DNA from: an uncultured Oscillospiraceae bacterium
Lineage (GTDB): Bacteria > Bacillota > Clostridia > Oscillospirales > Ruminococcaceae
Length of the DNA: 64,000 nt
Direction: 5' to 3'
NCBI GenBank assembly: GCA_900539195.1
Contig: UQBC01000011.1
Span: 6,071-70,070 of the forward strand
In this document: positions 32,797-42,562 of the stretch, in pieces
Numbering within the stretch: the first letter of the stretch is position 1
Layout of the letters: every line of letters begins with the position of its first letter
Made by a program: the position numbers and the translations under genes
The notes under the pieces: generated by a model
Told to the model about the DNA's origin: nothing
The model's database searches: none
What the model saw: only the letters and a program-made list of their open reading frames with translations

Positions 32797-33789
32797 TCAA
32801 TTCTTTAGTATATTGTCAATCCTGAACGCTTTTTTACCATTCAGTGTACCGAGTTTTCCGTCAAACCAGCAGGTACTTCCCACTTTCAGCTGTACGTTTT
32901 CGGTTATCGGCTTGTTCAGCGGTATTATATCATTTACCTGTAAGTTCAGGACATCACGGAGCGTCAGCATTGTATCGTCAAGCACCGCCGTGACGGTAAG
33001 TTCCGACTGGGAAAGAGTAGACATAAGGTTTTCCTTGCGCTCAGTTTCCTTTGTCGGACTGCCCGCTCTTTTTCCTGAGCTGAACTTAGCCGAGAATTTC
33101 TTCATTATCTGATCCATAGTAATAGCGGACATACAGAACGATACTACGGATTTAGAATCGTTTATGGTAACTTCCATTGCGACGATTATCATTGTTTCGT
33201 CGGCATCTGCGGCAGAGATAACACGCGAGTTTGTTTCTATTGATTCCAGCTTCGGTTTTGTTTCGACATAGCCGTCCCACGCCTCTGTCATAAGCGAGGT
33301 GAAACGTTCAACTATACTGCGCATTACATTTATCTCTATCTCTGTAAAGTCGCGGTCGGCGTCTTCATACGTGCCCTTACCGCCGAGCATACGGTCTATC
33401 ATCGTAAAGGTGAGAGAGTTTGAAAGCTGTAACACTGCATTGCTTTCCTCAATATCGTCGTCTTCGATACCCAGGTCAACTATGCCCATTATCGTATAAT
33501 CCGGAAGAGCGTTGCTGAACTCGAAATATTTCTGCTCCTCTATGCTTGCAAGCGAAACTTTACAGTATAATCTCAGCAGTCCCGTTATGTAGGAAGAAAG
33601 GTGTCTTGAATAATTCTCGAATATTCTTTCGAGAATCTTTATCTGTTCCTTTGTGAACTTCTTCGGCGTACGGAAGTCGTACTCCTTTATTTCTTCCTTT
33701 TCTTCGTGCGTATCAAGCGGAGCGGAGTCACCCGCAAGCACGCTTGACAGCATGGCGTCTATCTGTTCTTGTGTGAGGGTATCAGCCAA
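32797..33789 (-). CDS. fliM: Flagellar motor switch protein FliM
   Basis: 330 residues: the N-terminal CheY-P binding peptide LTQEQIDAMLSSV, the middle CheC-like domain (KKFTKEQIKILERIFENYSRHLSSYITG.. onward), and a C-terminal SpoA domain ending in KKAFRIDNILKN. Together with FliG and FliY it builds the C-ring. Confidence 0.97.
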   Translation of the reverse strand: MADTLTQEQIDAMLSSVLAGDSAPLDTHEEKEEIKEYDFRTPKKFTKEQIKILERIFENYSRHLSSYITGLLRLYCKVSLASIEEQKYFEFSNALPDYTIMGIVDLGIEDDDIEESNAVLQLSNSLTFTMIDRMLGGKGTYEDADRDFTEIEINVMRSIVERFTSLMTEAWDGYVETKPKLESIETNSRVISAADADETMIIVAMEVTINDSKSVVSFCMSAITMDQIMKKFSAKFSSGKRAGSPTKETERKENLMSTLSQSELTVTAVLDDTMLTLRDVLNLQVNDIIPLNKPITENVQLKVGSTCWFDGKLGTLNGKKAFRIDNILKN

Positions 33790-33810
33790 AAAATCGCCCT
33801 CCTTTCTCGG

Positions 33811-34836
33811 TTATTCTTCTGATGTTTCCGCAGGTGCAGATGTAAGTATATCTGTAGGAATACCTGTATATGCAGGTTCATACTTGGGTCCTGCAACATT
33901 TGTGCTTGTGTTGCCGTCACCGGAGTTGCCGTCGTATCTGCTTTCCATATTGTCGATAATTTCATTTACAACATCGCTGTTGACATCTGAGCTGTTATCA
34001 TCGTTGCGCTCATACGGATCGGTATTCGCGCCGTTAAGTCTGTATTCATATTTCAGAATATCGTCAATTACAGCCTGTGAAGTTGTGTCGAGCTGTGCTC
34101 TTACTATCATAATCTCAACACGCCTGTTCGCTGCTCTGCCTTCAGCCGTTGAGTTGTCGGCAATAGGCGTATAGCACGCTTTTCCTTCTACGGTAAACTT
34201 TTCACTGTCGACACAGCGGTTGTAATCCATATACTTTACAACGCTTGACGCTCTTGCGGCTGAAAGATCCCAGTCGTTCACATCGGATACTGCCTTTGCA
34301 GTATGACCGGATACTTCGCAGGATTTTATGTACTTGTTCACTGCCTTTATACCGGGCATGAACTTGTTGAGTACCTGTTTGCCTTCTTCTTTCAGTACGG
34401 CGCTGTTGCCGTCAAACATTATCGTGTTGTTGAATCGGATAAAGATTCTTGTCGGTGTCTGTTCAATATAGACATACTGACCAAGATCGTTCTTTTCCGT
34501 TGTTGTCTTTAAAAAGCTGTAAAGCTGGTTGAAATCGGAGGGAAGGCCCTCTGTCTGTTCGCTTGTAGTGCCGCCGTTCTGAGTGTTCGGAGGCGATTCG
34601 GCGTTGCCGTTTGTATCTGCGGCATTATTTTTAGGCTGTTCGTCCATTACAAACGGGTTTACATAAGTACCGCTTGAAGTAAACGACTGATATATGTACT
34701 GCCACTTTGTTTCATCTACCGATGATGCAGAATACAGCAATACGAAAAAGCACAGCAGAAGCGTAACCATATCGGCATAGGTGTCAAGCCAGTTGCCCTT
34801 TTCTTCTCCTCCGCCTCCGGATCTTCTTTTTGCCAT
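33811..34836 (-). CDS. motB: Motor stator protein MotB
   Basis: 341 residues. A short basic N-terminus and one membrane helix with the proton-site Asp (NWLDTYADMVTLLLCFFVLLYSAS) come first. Then follow a periplasmic linker and an OmpA-like peptidoglycan-binding domain (SGHTAKAVSDVNDWDLSAARASSVV, ANRRVEIMIV). Start at the ATG at 34836 after GGCGGTGGAG. An unusually acidic, Asn/Ser-rich tail of about 70 residues follows the OmpA domain. Confidence 0.96.
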   Translation of the reverse strand: MAKRRSGGGGEEKGNWLDTYADMVTLLLCFFVLLYSASSVDETKWQYIYQSFTSSGTYVNPFVMDEQPKNNAADTNGNAESPPNTQNGGTTSEQTEGLPSDFNQLYSFLKTTTEKNDLGQYVYIEQTPTRIFIRFNNTIMFDGNSAVLKEEGKQVLNKFMPGIKAVNKYIKSCEVSGHTAKAVSDVNDWDLSAARASSVVKYMDYNRCVDSEKFTVEGKACYTPIADNSTAEGRAANRRVEIMIVRAQLDTTSQAVIDDILKYEYRLNGANTDPYERNDDNSSDVNSDVVNEIIDNMESRYDGNSGDGNTSTNVAGPKYEPAYTGIPTDILTSAPAETSEE

Positions 34837-34873
34837 TTCTCCACCGCCTTTCTGCAATTAGCGTAACCAATAT

Positions 34874-34902
34874 ATTTTAACATATTTACGGTTATTTTTC
34901 AA
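34874..34902 (-). promoter_or_regulatory. Possible internal promoter before motB
   Basis: TTGAAA at 34902-34897 and TAAAAT at 34879-34874 on the minus strand with a 17-bp spacer, in the 74-nt gap between motA and motB. Confidence 0.5.
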
Positions 34903-34910
34903 CAGTTAAT

Positions 34911-35681
34911 TTACTTGCTTTCCTTCTTTTTTATATCTGTCTGGGCAAGCATGAATTCGAGCTTTTCCTGAATAAGTCTTGGGTTGGAGCCTGCCGCAAT
35001 CGACAGTACGCCTTCTTCTATTATCTGCATACATAAAAGCTCCTGCTCATGGCTGTTTTTCAGCGATGATGCAATCGGCGCAAACAGTACGTTTGAGAAT
35101 AGTGAGCCGTAGAACGTTGTGATAAGCGCAACCGCCATACCGCTTGACAGGTTGCTTGAGTCTTCACCCATACCTTTAAGCATATTTACAAGTCCGACAA
35201 GAGTACCGAGCATTCCGAATGCGGGGAATACCGACATACCTTTTTCAAAGAAAAGTCTGCCTCTTTCGTGACGCTCGCACATAAAGTCTATTGCGTCGTC
35301 AAGCATACTTCTTACTTTATCAAGGTCGTTTGCGTCAACTATCAGCATAAGACTTTCCTTGAGGAAAGGATCGTCGCACTTGTTTGCACTGTCTTCAAGG
35401 GAGATAAGACCCTTTGTTCTGGCGATCTTTGCAAATTCAACAATCTGATCTATGTAGCTATGCGGATTGAATTTCTTCGGGAACAACGCCAGCTTCAGAT
35501 ATTTCGGCAGATTTTTAAGGTATGAGAGCGGGAATGAACCGATAAGACAGCCGATAGTACCGCCGACTGTGATAGCAAGCGAAGGTACATCTATGAACCA
35601 GTCAAGCTGACCGCCGTTAAATATACCGAATATAACCAGACCGAATGATGCTATCCAGCCTATGATGATCGTAATATTCAA
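34911..35681 (-). CDS. motA: Motor stator protein MotA
   Basis: 256 residues with four membrane helices. MCERHERGRLFFEKGMSVFPAFGMLGTLVGLVNMLKGM and the LSSGMAVALITTFYGSLFSN block with the FliG-facing charges are typical. Start read as the TTG at 35681, 8 nt after AGGAGG; the frame is open further upstream without a better signal. Confidence 0.95.
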   Translation of the reverse strand: MNITIIIGWIASFGLVIFGIFNGGQLDWFIDVPSLAITVGGTIGCLIGSFPLSYLKNLPKYLKLALFPKKFNPHSYIDQIVEFAKIARTKGLISLEDSANKCDDPFLKESLMLIVDANDLDKVRSMLDDAIDFMCERHERGRLFFEKGMSVFPAFGMLGTLVGLVNMLKGMGEDSSNLSSGMAVALITTFYGSLFSNVLFAPIASSLKNSHEQELLCMQIIEEGVLSIAAGSNPRLIQEKLEFMLAQTDIKKKESK

Positions 35682-35739
35682 AACAATTTCCTCCTGTAAA
35701 GGTTTATATAACACAGCCGGTGGCTGTAATATTCATAAT

Positions 35740-35943
35740 TTATATCCCTCTCTCGAGACGCTGACGTCTTACAGACAGCCTGTATTCCTTGATGAGAGAA
35801 AGTATTTCGTTCATCGACTGCTCAACTATGTATGAATGACCCGTACTCGTGGTAATTACCGTGTCGGGATTTTCCGTTACTATTTCGATAAGATCGGGAT
35901 TAAGCATAAACTTTTCCCCGTTGAGCTTTGTAAGTATTATCAT
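35740..35943 (-). CDS. flbD: Flagellar protein FlbD
   Basis: 67-residue small protein with the FlbD pattern MIILTKLNGEKFMLNPDLIE and ITTSTGHSYIVEQSMNEIL. Function unclear; it is nearly always between flgE and motA in Firmicutes and spirochaetes, as here. ATG at 35943 after AAAGGAAGG. Confidence 0.93.
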   Translation of the reverse strand: MIILTKLNGEKFMLNPDLIEIVTENPDTVITTSTGHSYIVEQSMNEILSLIKEYRLSVRRQRLERGI

Positions 35944-36043
35944 ATATTTCCTTCCTTTGCGGTATCGTCCGCATTGTAATTGATTCCGCCTGTCGAATGT
36001 CCGGAAACAGCCGTTTATCATAACCGTTCAGGCATAATATAAC

Positions 36044-36077
36044 GGGCATTCCGGCGGAGCTGACGCTCCGCCTGCCC
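36044..36077. repeat. Hairpin between flgE and flbD
   Basis: GGGCA/TGCCC enclosing GGCGGAGC/GCTCCGCC with a TGAC loop. No U tract follows on the operon strand, so it is more likely an RNA-processing or repeat hairpin than a terminator. Confidence 0.5.
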
Positions 36078-36129
36078 TTATAAACTTGAATTTATATCAC
36101 AGAAACCTGCAATTTCCGCCAAACTCTTG

Positions 36130-36300
36130 GCTTTTGATGAACGCTCTGTTAGCTTTGCAATGAAACCAAAGTTGTAATTTACATCAACAACGGAACCCCG
36201 CCGTTTTGCTATCCGCCGCCAAACCGCAACATTTTCAAAGGCGGAATTTGCTGCGGCTCACAGCCGCAAAGGCGGAATTGCCTGCGGCGGCACGCCGCCG
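36130..36300. repeat. Dispersed repeat cluster between flgE and flbD
   Basis: Contains a decayed GAACGCTCTGTTAGCTTTGCA (the core of the hairpin repeats at 8.9-9.4 kb). It also has two copies of AAAGGCGGAATT (36237 and 36268) followed by GCGGCTCACAGCCGC and by GCGGCGGCACGCCGCC, matching the elements at 1361-1434 and 2458-2550. No gene is present. Confidence 0.6.
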
Positions 36301-37866
36301 TTAGCGCTTGAGGTTTACTATTTCTTCGAGCATCGTGTCCGAAGTGGTGATGATTCTTGAGTTCGCCTGGAAGCCTCTCTGCGTGATGATCATATCGGAG
36401 AATTCCTGCGACAAGTCAACGTTTGACATTTCGAGCGCACCCGATACTACAGAAGCAGAACCGTTCTCGCCTGCAATGTTTACCTGAGGCTGACCCGATG
36501 AAAGAGTTTCTCTCCAGTAGGAGCTTCCCACCTGCTCAAGACCGTTGGGGTTATCGAATGTAACAATATCAATTCTGCCGAGCATTATGATACCGTGTAC
36601 GCTGTGTACACCGTAGATAGTGCCGTCCTCGTTGATATATACACTGTCAAGATCCTTGACCGTCTGCGTAGCCGCAACACGTCCGTCTGTCATCTTGATA
36701 TTGCCCAGAAGCTCGACCATATCAGAGAAGAAGTTGTTCGAGCCGCCTGCAAGACCAACCTTGCCGTCTGTTGCAAGAAGCGTTTCAAGTGCGCCGTTTG
36801 CAGCGTCCCAGTCAGCGCTTGTAACCTTCATCTGATATTTTTCGTTACCGCCTGCCGCCTTGTCTACAGCCGCCTGTATGTCAGCAACCGTTGCTCCGGG
36901 ATGAACGCTTATCGTAAGACCGTTGTCAGACCACTTTGCGGTAGTTTCTGCGGCATTCTTGGAATATCTTAAGTTAATCGTGTAGTTGTTTGCGTATTCC
37001 CCTGCGTTTACTGTCGTAAATGTAAGAGAAGCCTTTGTTGTTCCGTCGTCCAGCTTCATTGTGTTTGTAGCTGTCGTTGCAGGAATGTCTGCCGCAGGAG
37101 GTATAGTATCAAGCTCAAAGTGGAGCGGAAGTACGCCCTCGATGCTTACACCGCCGTTTTCGCACGCACGGGTCACAGCGTCCTCAAGATCGTTGAGGTT
37201 TGTATAATCATTCTTTTCGTTAAGCTGTACAACCAGCTTGTTTCCGCTCATATAAGCGTAATCGCTGTTGCCTACCGTAAAGCCTACCGATATGTTGCCG
37301 TCCGGAGTCGCTGTATCTGCCGATACTGTAAGCGGATATGTACCGCCCTTGTATGTAATTGTCTTTGAGTAGCTGGCTTCGTTGTCAAGCACTTCGGGAA
37401 CTACAAATGTAATTCTGTTTGAAGATGCGTCAACGCCTGTTGCGTCACCGCTTACGCCGAGTACCATATTACCGTTTGAGTCAACAAGGTTACCTGCGTT
37501 ATCAACGTTGAATACGCCTGCTCTTGAGTAGAAGATGTTGCCGGCTTCGTCCATTACCTGGAAAAATCCGTCGCCCGATAAAGCACAGTCATAAACGCTG
37601 TCGGAATAAGTGAAGCCTGACTGTCCCATTACCTGTCCGATAGCGCCAAGCTTAGTGCCATAACCTACCTGAGAGGGGTTTACACCACCCTGGAGGTTAG
37701 AACCTGCCGAGCCGTTCTTCTTAGTCTGGTAATATACCTCCTGGAAGGTAGTTACGCTTGTCTTGAAGCCTGTAGTGTTGACGTTTGCAATATTGTTGCC
37801 TATAACGTCCATCTTCTGCTGATGTGTCTTTAATCCTGACACGCCCGAGAATAAAGATCTAACCAT
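36301..37866 (-). CDS. flgE: Flagellar hook protein FlgE
   Basis: 521 residues. The N-terminal SLFSGVSGLKTHQQKMDVIGNNIANVNTTGFKTSVTTFQ and C-terminal LEMSNVDLSQEFSDMIITQRGFQANSRIITTSDTMLEEIVNLKR form the coiled-coil ends. The longer middle region is the variable surface domain, with two inserted segments. Polymerises into the hook. It is the last gene before the repeat-filled gap. Confidence 0.96.
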   Translation of the reverse strand: MVRSLFSGVSGLKTHQQKMDVIGNNIANVNTTGFKTSVTTFQEVYYQTKKNGSAGSNLQGGVNPSQVGYGTKLGAIGQVMGQSGFTYSDSVYDCALSGDGFFQVMDEAGNIFYSRAGVFNVDNAGNLVDSNGNMVLGVSGDATGVDASSNRITFVVPEVLDNEASYSKTITYKGGTYPLTVSADTATPDGNISVGFTVGNSDYAYMSGNKLVVQLNEKNDYTNLNDLEDAVTRACENGGVSIEGVLPLHFELDTIPPAADIPATTATNTMKLDDGTTKASLTFTTVNAGEYANNYTINLRYSKNAAETTAKWSDNGLTISVHPGATVADIQAAVDKAAGGNEKYQMKVTSADWDAANGALETLLATDGKVGLAGGSNNFFSDMVELLGNIKMTDGRVAATQTVKDLDSVYINEDGTIYGVHSVHGIIMLGRIDIVTFDNPNGLEQVGSSYWRETLSSGQPQVNIAGENGSASVVSGALEMSNVDLSQEFSDMIITQRGFQANSRIITTSDTMLEEIVNLKR

Positions 37867-37947
37867 GATCTGTTCCTTTCTCCATCGTGCCGACCGTTCT
37901 TACCCGTCTGTCATTCGGGGTAAGGAATACTTCCTTTCGGTCCGGTA

Positions 37948-38352
37948 TTACATAATTACGGTCGAGTCGATGTTCGTAAAAATATTTCCTTTTAAATCTT
38001 CCTGTGACATAGTTGTGATTACCGTGCGGTTTTTCACACTCACCACAAAAGCAGTCTTGTCTACGAGTACCAGTGTTTCGTTACTGCCCTTTTCTGCGGC
38101 TATCTCAATGCCGTCATTAAGTCTTTGCAGCATATCCGAGTCAAGTATCTCGATATTTCTGCTTTCTATACGCTTCATTGCGTGTTTTGAAAAGCCTACC
38201 GCCGAGTTTCTTGCATCAAGCTCGCTTTGTAGAGCCTGCGCAAATGTTCCTCCCGACTGTTGTGCGGCCTTTTCAGCATTCCCTGCTTTTGCGGTGTTAA
38301 CGTTGCCTGTCGAAATCTGCAGATTCCGCAGCTTGAGTTCATTTATCAACAT
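37948..38352 (-). CDS. Flagellar operon protein (TIGR02530 type)
   Basis: 134 residues with the family core FSKHAMKRIESRNIEILDSDMLQRLNDG.. and the C-terminal LVLVDKTAFVVSVKNRTVITTMSQEDLKGNIFTNIDSTVIM. Small cytoplasmic-looking protein of unknown function, kept between flgD and flgE in Clostridia and Bacilli. Confidence 0.85.
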   Translation of the reverse strand: MLINELKLRNLQISTGNVNTAKAGNAEKAAQQSGGTFAQALQSELDARNSAVGFSKHAMKRIESRNIEILDSDMLQRLNDGIEIAAEKGSNETLVLVDKTAFVVSVKNRTVITTMSQEDLKGNIFTNIDSTVIM

Positions 38353-38371
38353 AACACTGCCGCCTTTATAT

Positions 38372-39046
38372 TTACTTGTTGCCCTCGGCGTTTCCTGCCG
38401 GAGCTTCCGTGTTTTTGTCAGCTGTACTTCCCGTACCCTCGCTGACGTGTACTATCTCGTCAATAGAGTAGAGATAATTGTCTATCACGATCTTAGCGTC
38501 GCCGTCCTGCATTTCTGCCGACTCGACCTTGCCCTTTGCATAGTAGAATTTGCCGTCGTCGCCGAGTACCTTTACCGTTACTTCCTTGCCCACATATCCC
38601 AGTGCCTCGGTCATCGTGTGTAATGTACTCTTGCTTACCGTATCGCTTATCGCCTTTACCGCCGATAAATCGTACTGCTTACCGTCAACTACTACCTTAA
38701 CATCGCTTCCGCTGATGTTCACTCCGGTGCATACGCCCGATAAAAGCGTTCCGTCGTCGCTCTGCGCATTCATTGTAAGCGTCTTTCCTACAAGACCTGC
38801 CGCATAGTTTGACATACTGTACTTCAGATTGTCCTGCTGTGCCTGTAATGCCGTGAACTGTGCCATCTGCGACACGAACTCGGTATTTGAAGTAGGCTCA
38901 AGCGGATCCTGGTTGCTCATTTCCGCCATAAGCAGACTGAAGAACGTATCTGTGCTTATCGTATCGTTCTTGCCCGAATTCTTGAAAAGATCCTTGTACT
39001 TTTCGTGATTTGACTGTACACTCTGAAGACTTGATAAATCTGCCAT
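38372..39046 (-). CDS. flgD: Hook capping protein FlgD
   Basis: 224 residues. The N-terminal FlgD signature DTFFSLLMAEMSNQDPLEPTSNTEFVSQMAQFTALQ is followed by a beta-rich domain (GLVGKTLTMN.., GKEVTVKVLG) of the clostridial type. It caps the growing hook. An acidic Ala/Gly-rich tail closes the protein. Confidence 0.94.
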   Translation of the reverse strand: MADLSSLQSVQSNHEKYKDLFKNSGKNDTISTDTFFSLLMAEMSNQDPLEPTSNTEFVSQMAQFTALQAQQDNLKYSMSNYAAGLVGKTLTMNAQSDDGTLLSGVCTGVNISGSDVKVVVDGKQYDLSAVKAISDTVSKSTLHTMTEALGYVGKEVTVKVLGDDGKFYYAKGKVESAEMQDGDAKIVIDNYLYSIDEIVHVSEGTGSTADKNTEAPAGNAEGNK

Positions 39047-39083
39047 CTGTTATCCTTTCGTGTAAGCCCTGCCGATATTTCTA

Positions 39084-40613
39084 TCAGCCCATCGCCTGAA
39101 TCTCCCCCAACAGATCCTCAAAATCGTCCGTGTCATTCTTCTGCTGACCGTGCGACTGCTGTCTGTAAGGGTTCTTACTGCTGCCGTCAAAATCTCTCTG
39201 GAATAATTCCGCATGCGAGGTTTCCACCTTGTACGAGGTAAGCTCCACATCGTCATTCTTCAGCGCATATGCAAGCTGCTCGGACTTTGCCTGTAAAAGC
39301 TCCTTCGCCGCCTGAGTTTCCGTCAGTATCTCAACTGTTAGTTTTCCGCTTTCGTTTGCCATACGAACAGTTATTTTGCCAAGTGTTTCGGGTGTAAGCA
39401 CAACTGTAAGCGTACTTCTGCCGTTTGCCTTAGGTGCGTGTTCGCTCACAAACTCAGCCATATCGCTTATCGGTACTCTGACCGTGCGGATTTCCTGCCT
39501 GTTTTCGTCATAACGGCTTTCTGTTCTTGCAAATACATCACTGCCCTTTGCAAGCATATCGCTTACCGCATTCTTGTCGGTAACCTTCTGATCTGCTTCA
39601 AGGTCGCTGTCAGACTTTGTGACCTCGTTTCCCTTGGTTATCGCTCTAAGCTCATCGCTCTTGCTTTCGATGCTTCGCTTGGTAAATGCAATTCTCGGAG
39701 CATTGTCATCCTGTGTCTGCATATCCTGCTTTACGCTGTTGTCACCGTATTTTTCGTATGACGTTACCGTAAATTCAGCCTTTACAGCCTCAGGACTGTC
39801 CGCTTTTATACCGGATGTTTCCTGCCTGCTTGTTTTCCCGGTAATATCTGTTTTCCCGATAAAGTCCATCTTCTCGACAAAATCGGTCTTTTCGGTAAAA
39901 GTCGTATCCGCCTTTGAACGTATATTATCCGCATCTGAAGACTTTCCGGCATTTCCGACAGCCACGCTTGCAAAAGCGTCTGAATTGTCAGCTGTTACAG
40001 TCACAGCATTTTTGCTGTCAATGCTGTCTGAAGCGATTTTAGCATCGACGTTCGTCCGGTTTACAGTATCCGCAGATTCGTCGTTATTCATCTGAATTTC
40101 GCTCGCAAAATCATTTACGGCGGAAATCTCTCCGTTTTGTAAACCGAGAGCCGTATGAACATCATTTCCGGCTGAAACTTTGCTGAAAGTGCCTTCTTCC
40201 GATAATACATCGCCTATCGGATCGCTAACCTCAAGACCGGGCATAATCTGCATAAGCTCGCTGTTGTCCGTCTGAATTGCATCAGCATAAAACTGCATCG
40301 TACCGCCTTGCAGATATCCTGCAAGCTCGGCTGTTTTCAGAAGTTCTTTTAGCTCCTCGGCACTCTGTTCAAGTTCGGCAAGTTCGCCCAGTAAATCGCC
40401 GGTCATGATTGCTGTATTCTCGGCGCTCATACGGGTCGCCGAGTTCATATTGATTTGCTGACCGCTTGTTACCATAGCACCGAGCGTATCGGAGAAACCT
40501 CCGGCAGTACCATTTGCTGAGCCGTTTTGTACATTACCTGTTGAGATCGTGGCGGCATTGCCTGCAAGCGCCATAACGACGTTTGCAGGCAATACTGCTG
40601 TTCCATTCATCAT
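39084..40613 (-). CDS. fliK: Flagellar hook-length control protein FliK
   Basis: 509 residues, mostly low-complexity and rich in Asp, Ser, Lys and Thr. The only conserved block is the C-terminal FliK domain, GRSTLTVVLTPETLGKITVRMANESGKLTVEILTETQAAKELL. FliK measures hook length and triggers the FlhB switch. A short run of related F(V/I)EKMDF / IGKTDI words near residue 245 is an internal repeat. Confidence 0.88.
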   Translation of the reverse strand: MMNGTAVLPANVVMALAGNAATISTGNVQNGSANGTAGGFSDTLGAMVTSGQQINMNSATRMSAENTAIMTGDLLGELAELEQSAEELKELLKTAELAGYLQGGTMQFYADAIQTDNSELMQIMPGLEVSDPIGDVLSEEGTFSKVSAGNDVHTALGLQNGEISAVNDFASEIQMNNDESADTVNRTNVDAKIASDSIDSKNAVTVTADNSDAFASVAVGNAGKSSDADNIRSKADTTFTEKTDFVEKMDFIGKTDITGKTSRQETSGIKADSPEAVKAEFTVTSYEKYGDNSVKQDMQTQDDNAPRIAFTKRSIESKSDELRAITKGNEVTKSDSDLEADQKVTDKNAVSDMLAKGSDVFARTESRYDENRQEIRTVRVPISDMAEFVSEHAPKANGRSTLTVVLTPETLGKITVRMANESGKLTVEILTETQAAKELLQAKSEQLAYALKNDDVELTSYKVETSHAELFQRDFDGSSKNPYRQQSHGQQKNDTDDFEDLLGEIQAMG

Positions 40614-40734
40614 ATCTCACCCCCTTTCAGTGCTATTCATTGTCAAAAACAATATATGCTTTTTAACAACTTTTATATATTTAACAGGTTTAAACCGTTA
40701 AATTTTATGAAAATTGCACAGCTTTCCACCTTGT

Positions 40735-40763
40735 ATTGTAACACATTTCAAGAGATATGTCAA
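40735..40763 (-). promoter_or_regulatory. Possible internal promoter before fliK
   Basis: TTGACA at 40763-40758 and TACAAT at 40740-40735 on the minus strand with a 17-bp spacer, in the 154-bp gap after fliJ. It would drive fliK, flgD, flgE and later genes. Confidence 0.65.
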
Positions 40764-40767
40764 CAAT

Positions 40768-41220
40768 TTACTGAGTTGTACCGCCGTTTGAAGAGCCGTT
40801 TGTAACGAACTCCTCGATGATCTGCTCCTGCTCTTTCTGAGCGGCATATCTGTACTCTTCAAGCTGTTTTTCTTCCAGCTTTTCGAGCTTTGAAACCTCT
40901 TTTGTAGCGTCAATCACTTTCTGCAACTGATTTTCGATTTCCTCACGCTTGTGCGCCATATGCGCTTTTATACGATATATGTCCTGTTGCAGAGAGGAAA
41001 CGTATTTCTTATGCAGCGACAATCTCATAGCGGTAGTGCCGCCCCGCACAAGCTCGTTCAGCTTGTCAATGCTTTGTTCGTACTCAGCCGTCTTTGCATC
41101 AAGCTCGCTTTGCATTTCTGCAAGCTCCGCCCTTAGTCTGCCGAGTATTGATTTCTCGCTGTCAAGCACCTGATCGTTGTACTTTTTCAGCGACTGCAAT
41201 GTAAAATTAAACTTCTTCAT
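40768..41220 (-). CDS. fliJ: Flagellar export chaperone FliJ
   Basis: 150-residue, almost entirely coiled-coil protein starting MKKFNFTLQSLKKYNDQVLDSEKSILGRLRAEL, the FliJ beginning. It links the FliI ATPase to FlhA. 12 nt after fliI, as in most operons. Confidence 0.92.
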   Translation of the reverse strand: MKKFNFTLQSLKKYNDQVLDSEKSILGRLRAELAEMQSELDAKTAEYEQSIDKLNELVRGGTTAMRLSLHKKYVSSLQQDIYRIKAHMAHKREEIENQLQKVIDATKEVSKLEKLEEKQLEEYRYAAQKEQEQIIEEFVTNGSSNGGTTQ

Positions 41221-41232
41221 ATCGCATTAATA

Positions 41233-42537
41233 TCAGGAAACTGCCGCCTTTAACAGCTTTATGGTATCCTCCATTGAGAACGATTCATACATTCCCTGCA
41301 TCAGAAAATCGTTTATCTTGTCTATCTTCTTTATTGCCTCGTCAAGAGCCGGGTTTGTACCTTTTTTGTATGCTCCTATCGAGATAAGGTCTGCGTTGTT
41401 GTTGTAAAGCGCAAGCAGATTTCTCAGCTTTCCTGCCGCCTTTTTATGCTCAGGATCAGCTATCGCCGACATAAGACGTGAGATGCTCGGCAGTATGTCA
41501 ATTGCAGGATAATGGTTCTGCGCCGCTATCTTACGGCTCAGAACTATATGTCCGTCAATTATACCTCTTACGGTATCCGATATAGGCTCGTTTGTATCGT
41601 CGCCCTCAACAAGAACCGCATAAATTCCTGTTATACTGCCCTTTTCAAAGTTGCCTGCCCTTTCGAGCAGTTTCGGCATTGCGGCGTATATTGACGGGGT
41701 ATAGCCTCTTGCAACGGGAGGCTCGCCTGTTGCAAGACCTATCTCACGCTGTGCCATCGCAAAACGTGTAAGATTATCCATCATCAGCAGTACGTCCTTG
41801 CCCTGCGAGCAGAAATATTCCGCTATAGCTGTAGCCGTCATCGGACATTTATTTCTCATCATCGCAGGCTGATCCGATGTTGCGACAACAACGACCGACC
41901 TTGCCATGCCCTCTTCTCCGAGATCGTTTTCGATAAACTCTCTTACCTCTCTGCCACGCTCGCCTACAAGCGCTATGACATTGAGGTCAGCCTTAACTTT
42001 TCGGGCAATCATACCCATAAGAGTTGACTTGCCTACGCCGGAGCCTGCAAAGATACCCATTCTTTGCCCCTTACCCATTGTAAGAAGTCCGTCGATCGCC
42101 TTTACGCCAAGCTCTATCGGCTCGTGTATTTTCGGGCGTGTCAGCGGATTTACCGGTACGCCCGCTATCGGCATCGAATCTGTATATTCCACCGGGTCGC
42201 CGCCGTCAAGCGGATTTCCCAGTGCGTCTATTATTCTTCCAACAAGCTTGTTGCTGACCCTTACATTCAGCTTGTCGCCGGTATTGTCAACTATACTGCC
42301 GGGTCCTATGCCCTCAAGGTCGGTATACGGCATAAGCAGTACCTTATGCTCGTTGAATCCCACCACTTCGGCAGGGATATGCGACTTCATATCCTTTGTG
42401 TAGATACGGCACACATCGCCTATACTGCACAGCGGACCGCTTGCCTCGATCGTCATTCCGACTATCTTTTCAATTTTACCCAGATACTTATATGTATCGG
42501 TAGCTCTGAGTTCTGTCAGAAATCCGCCGAGATCCAT
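41233..42537 (-). CDS. fliI: Flagellar export ATPase FliI
   Basis: 434 residues, F1-beta-like. P-loop GIFAGSGVGKSTLMG near residue 170, catalytic VGERGREVREF and DNLTRFAMAQREIGLATGEPPVARGYTPSIYAAMPKLLERAG follow. Energises export at the base of the flagellum. Confidence 0.98.
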   Translation of the reverse strand: MDLGGFLTELRATDTYKYLGKIEKIVGMTIEASGPLCSIGDVCRIYTKDMKSHIPAEVVGFNEHKVLLMPYTDLEGIGPGSIVDNTGDKLNVRVSNKLVGRIIDALGNPLDGGDPVEYTDSMPIAGVPVNPLTRPKIHEPIELGVKAIDGLLTMGKGQRMGIFAGSGVGKSTLMGMIARKVKADLNVIALVGERGREVREFIENDLGEEGMARSVVVVATSDQPAMMRNKCPMTATAIAEYFCSQGKDVLLMMDNLTRFAMAQREIGLATGEPPVARGYTPSIYAAMPKLLERAGNFEKGSITGIYAVLVEGDDTNEPISDTVRGIIDGHIVLSRKIAAQNHYPAIDILPSISRLMSAIADPEHKKAAGKLRNLLALYNNNADLISIGAYKKGTNPALDEAIKKIDKINDFLMQGMYESFSMEDTIKLLKAAVS

Positions 42538-42562
42538 GTTAAAGTCCTTTCAAATAAGGGAG

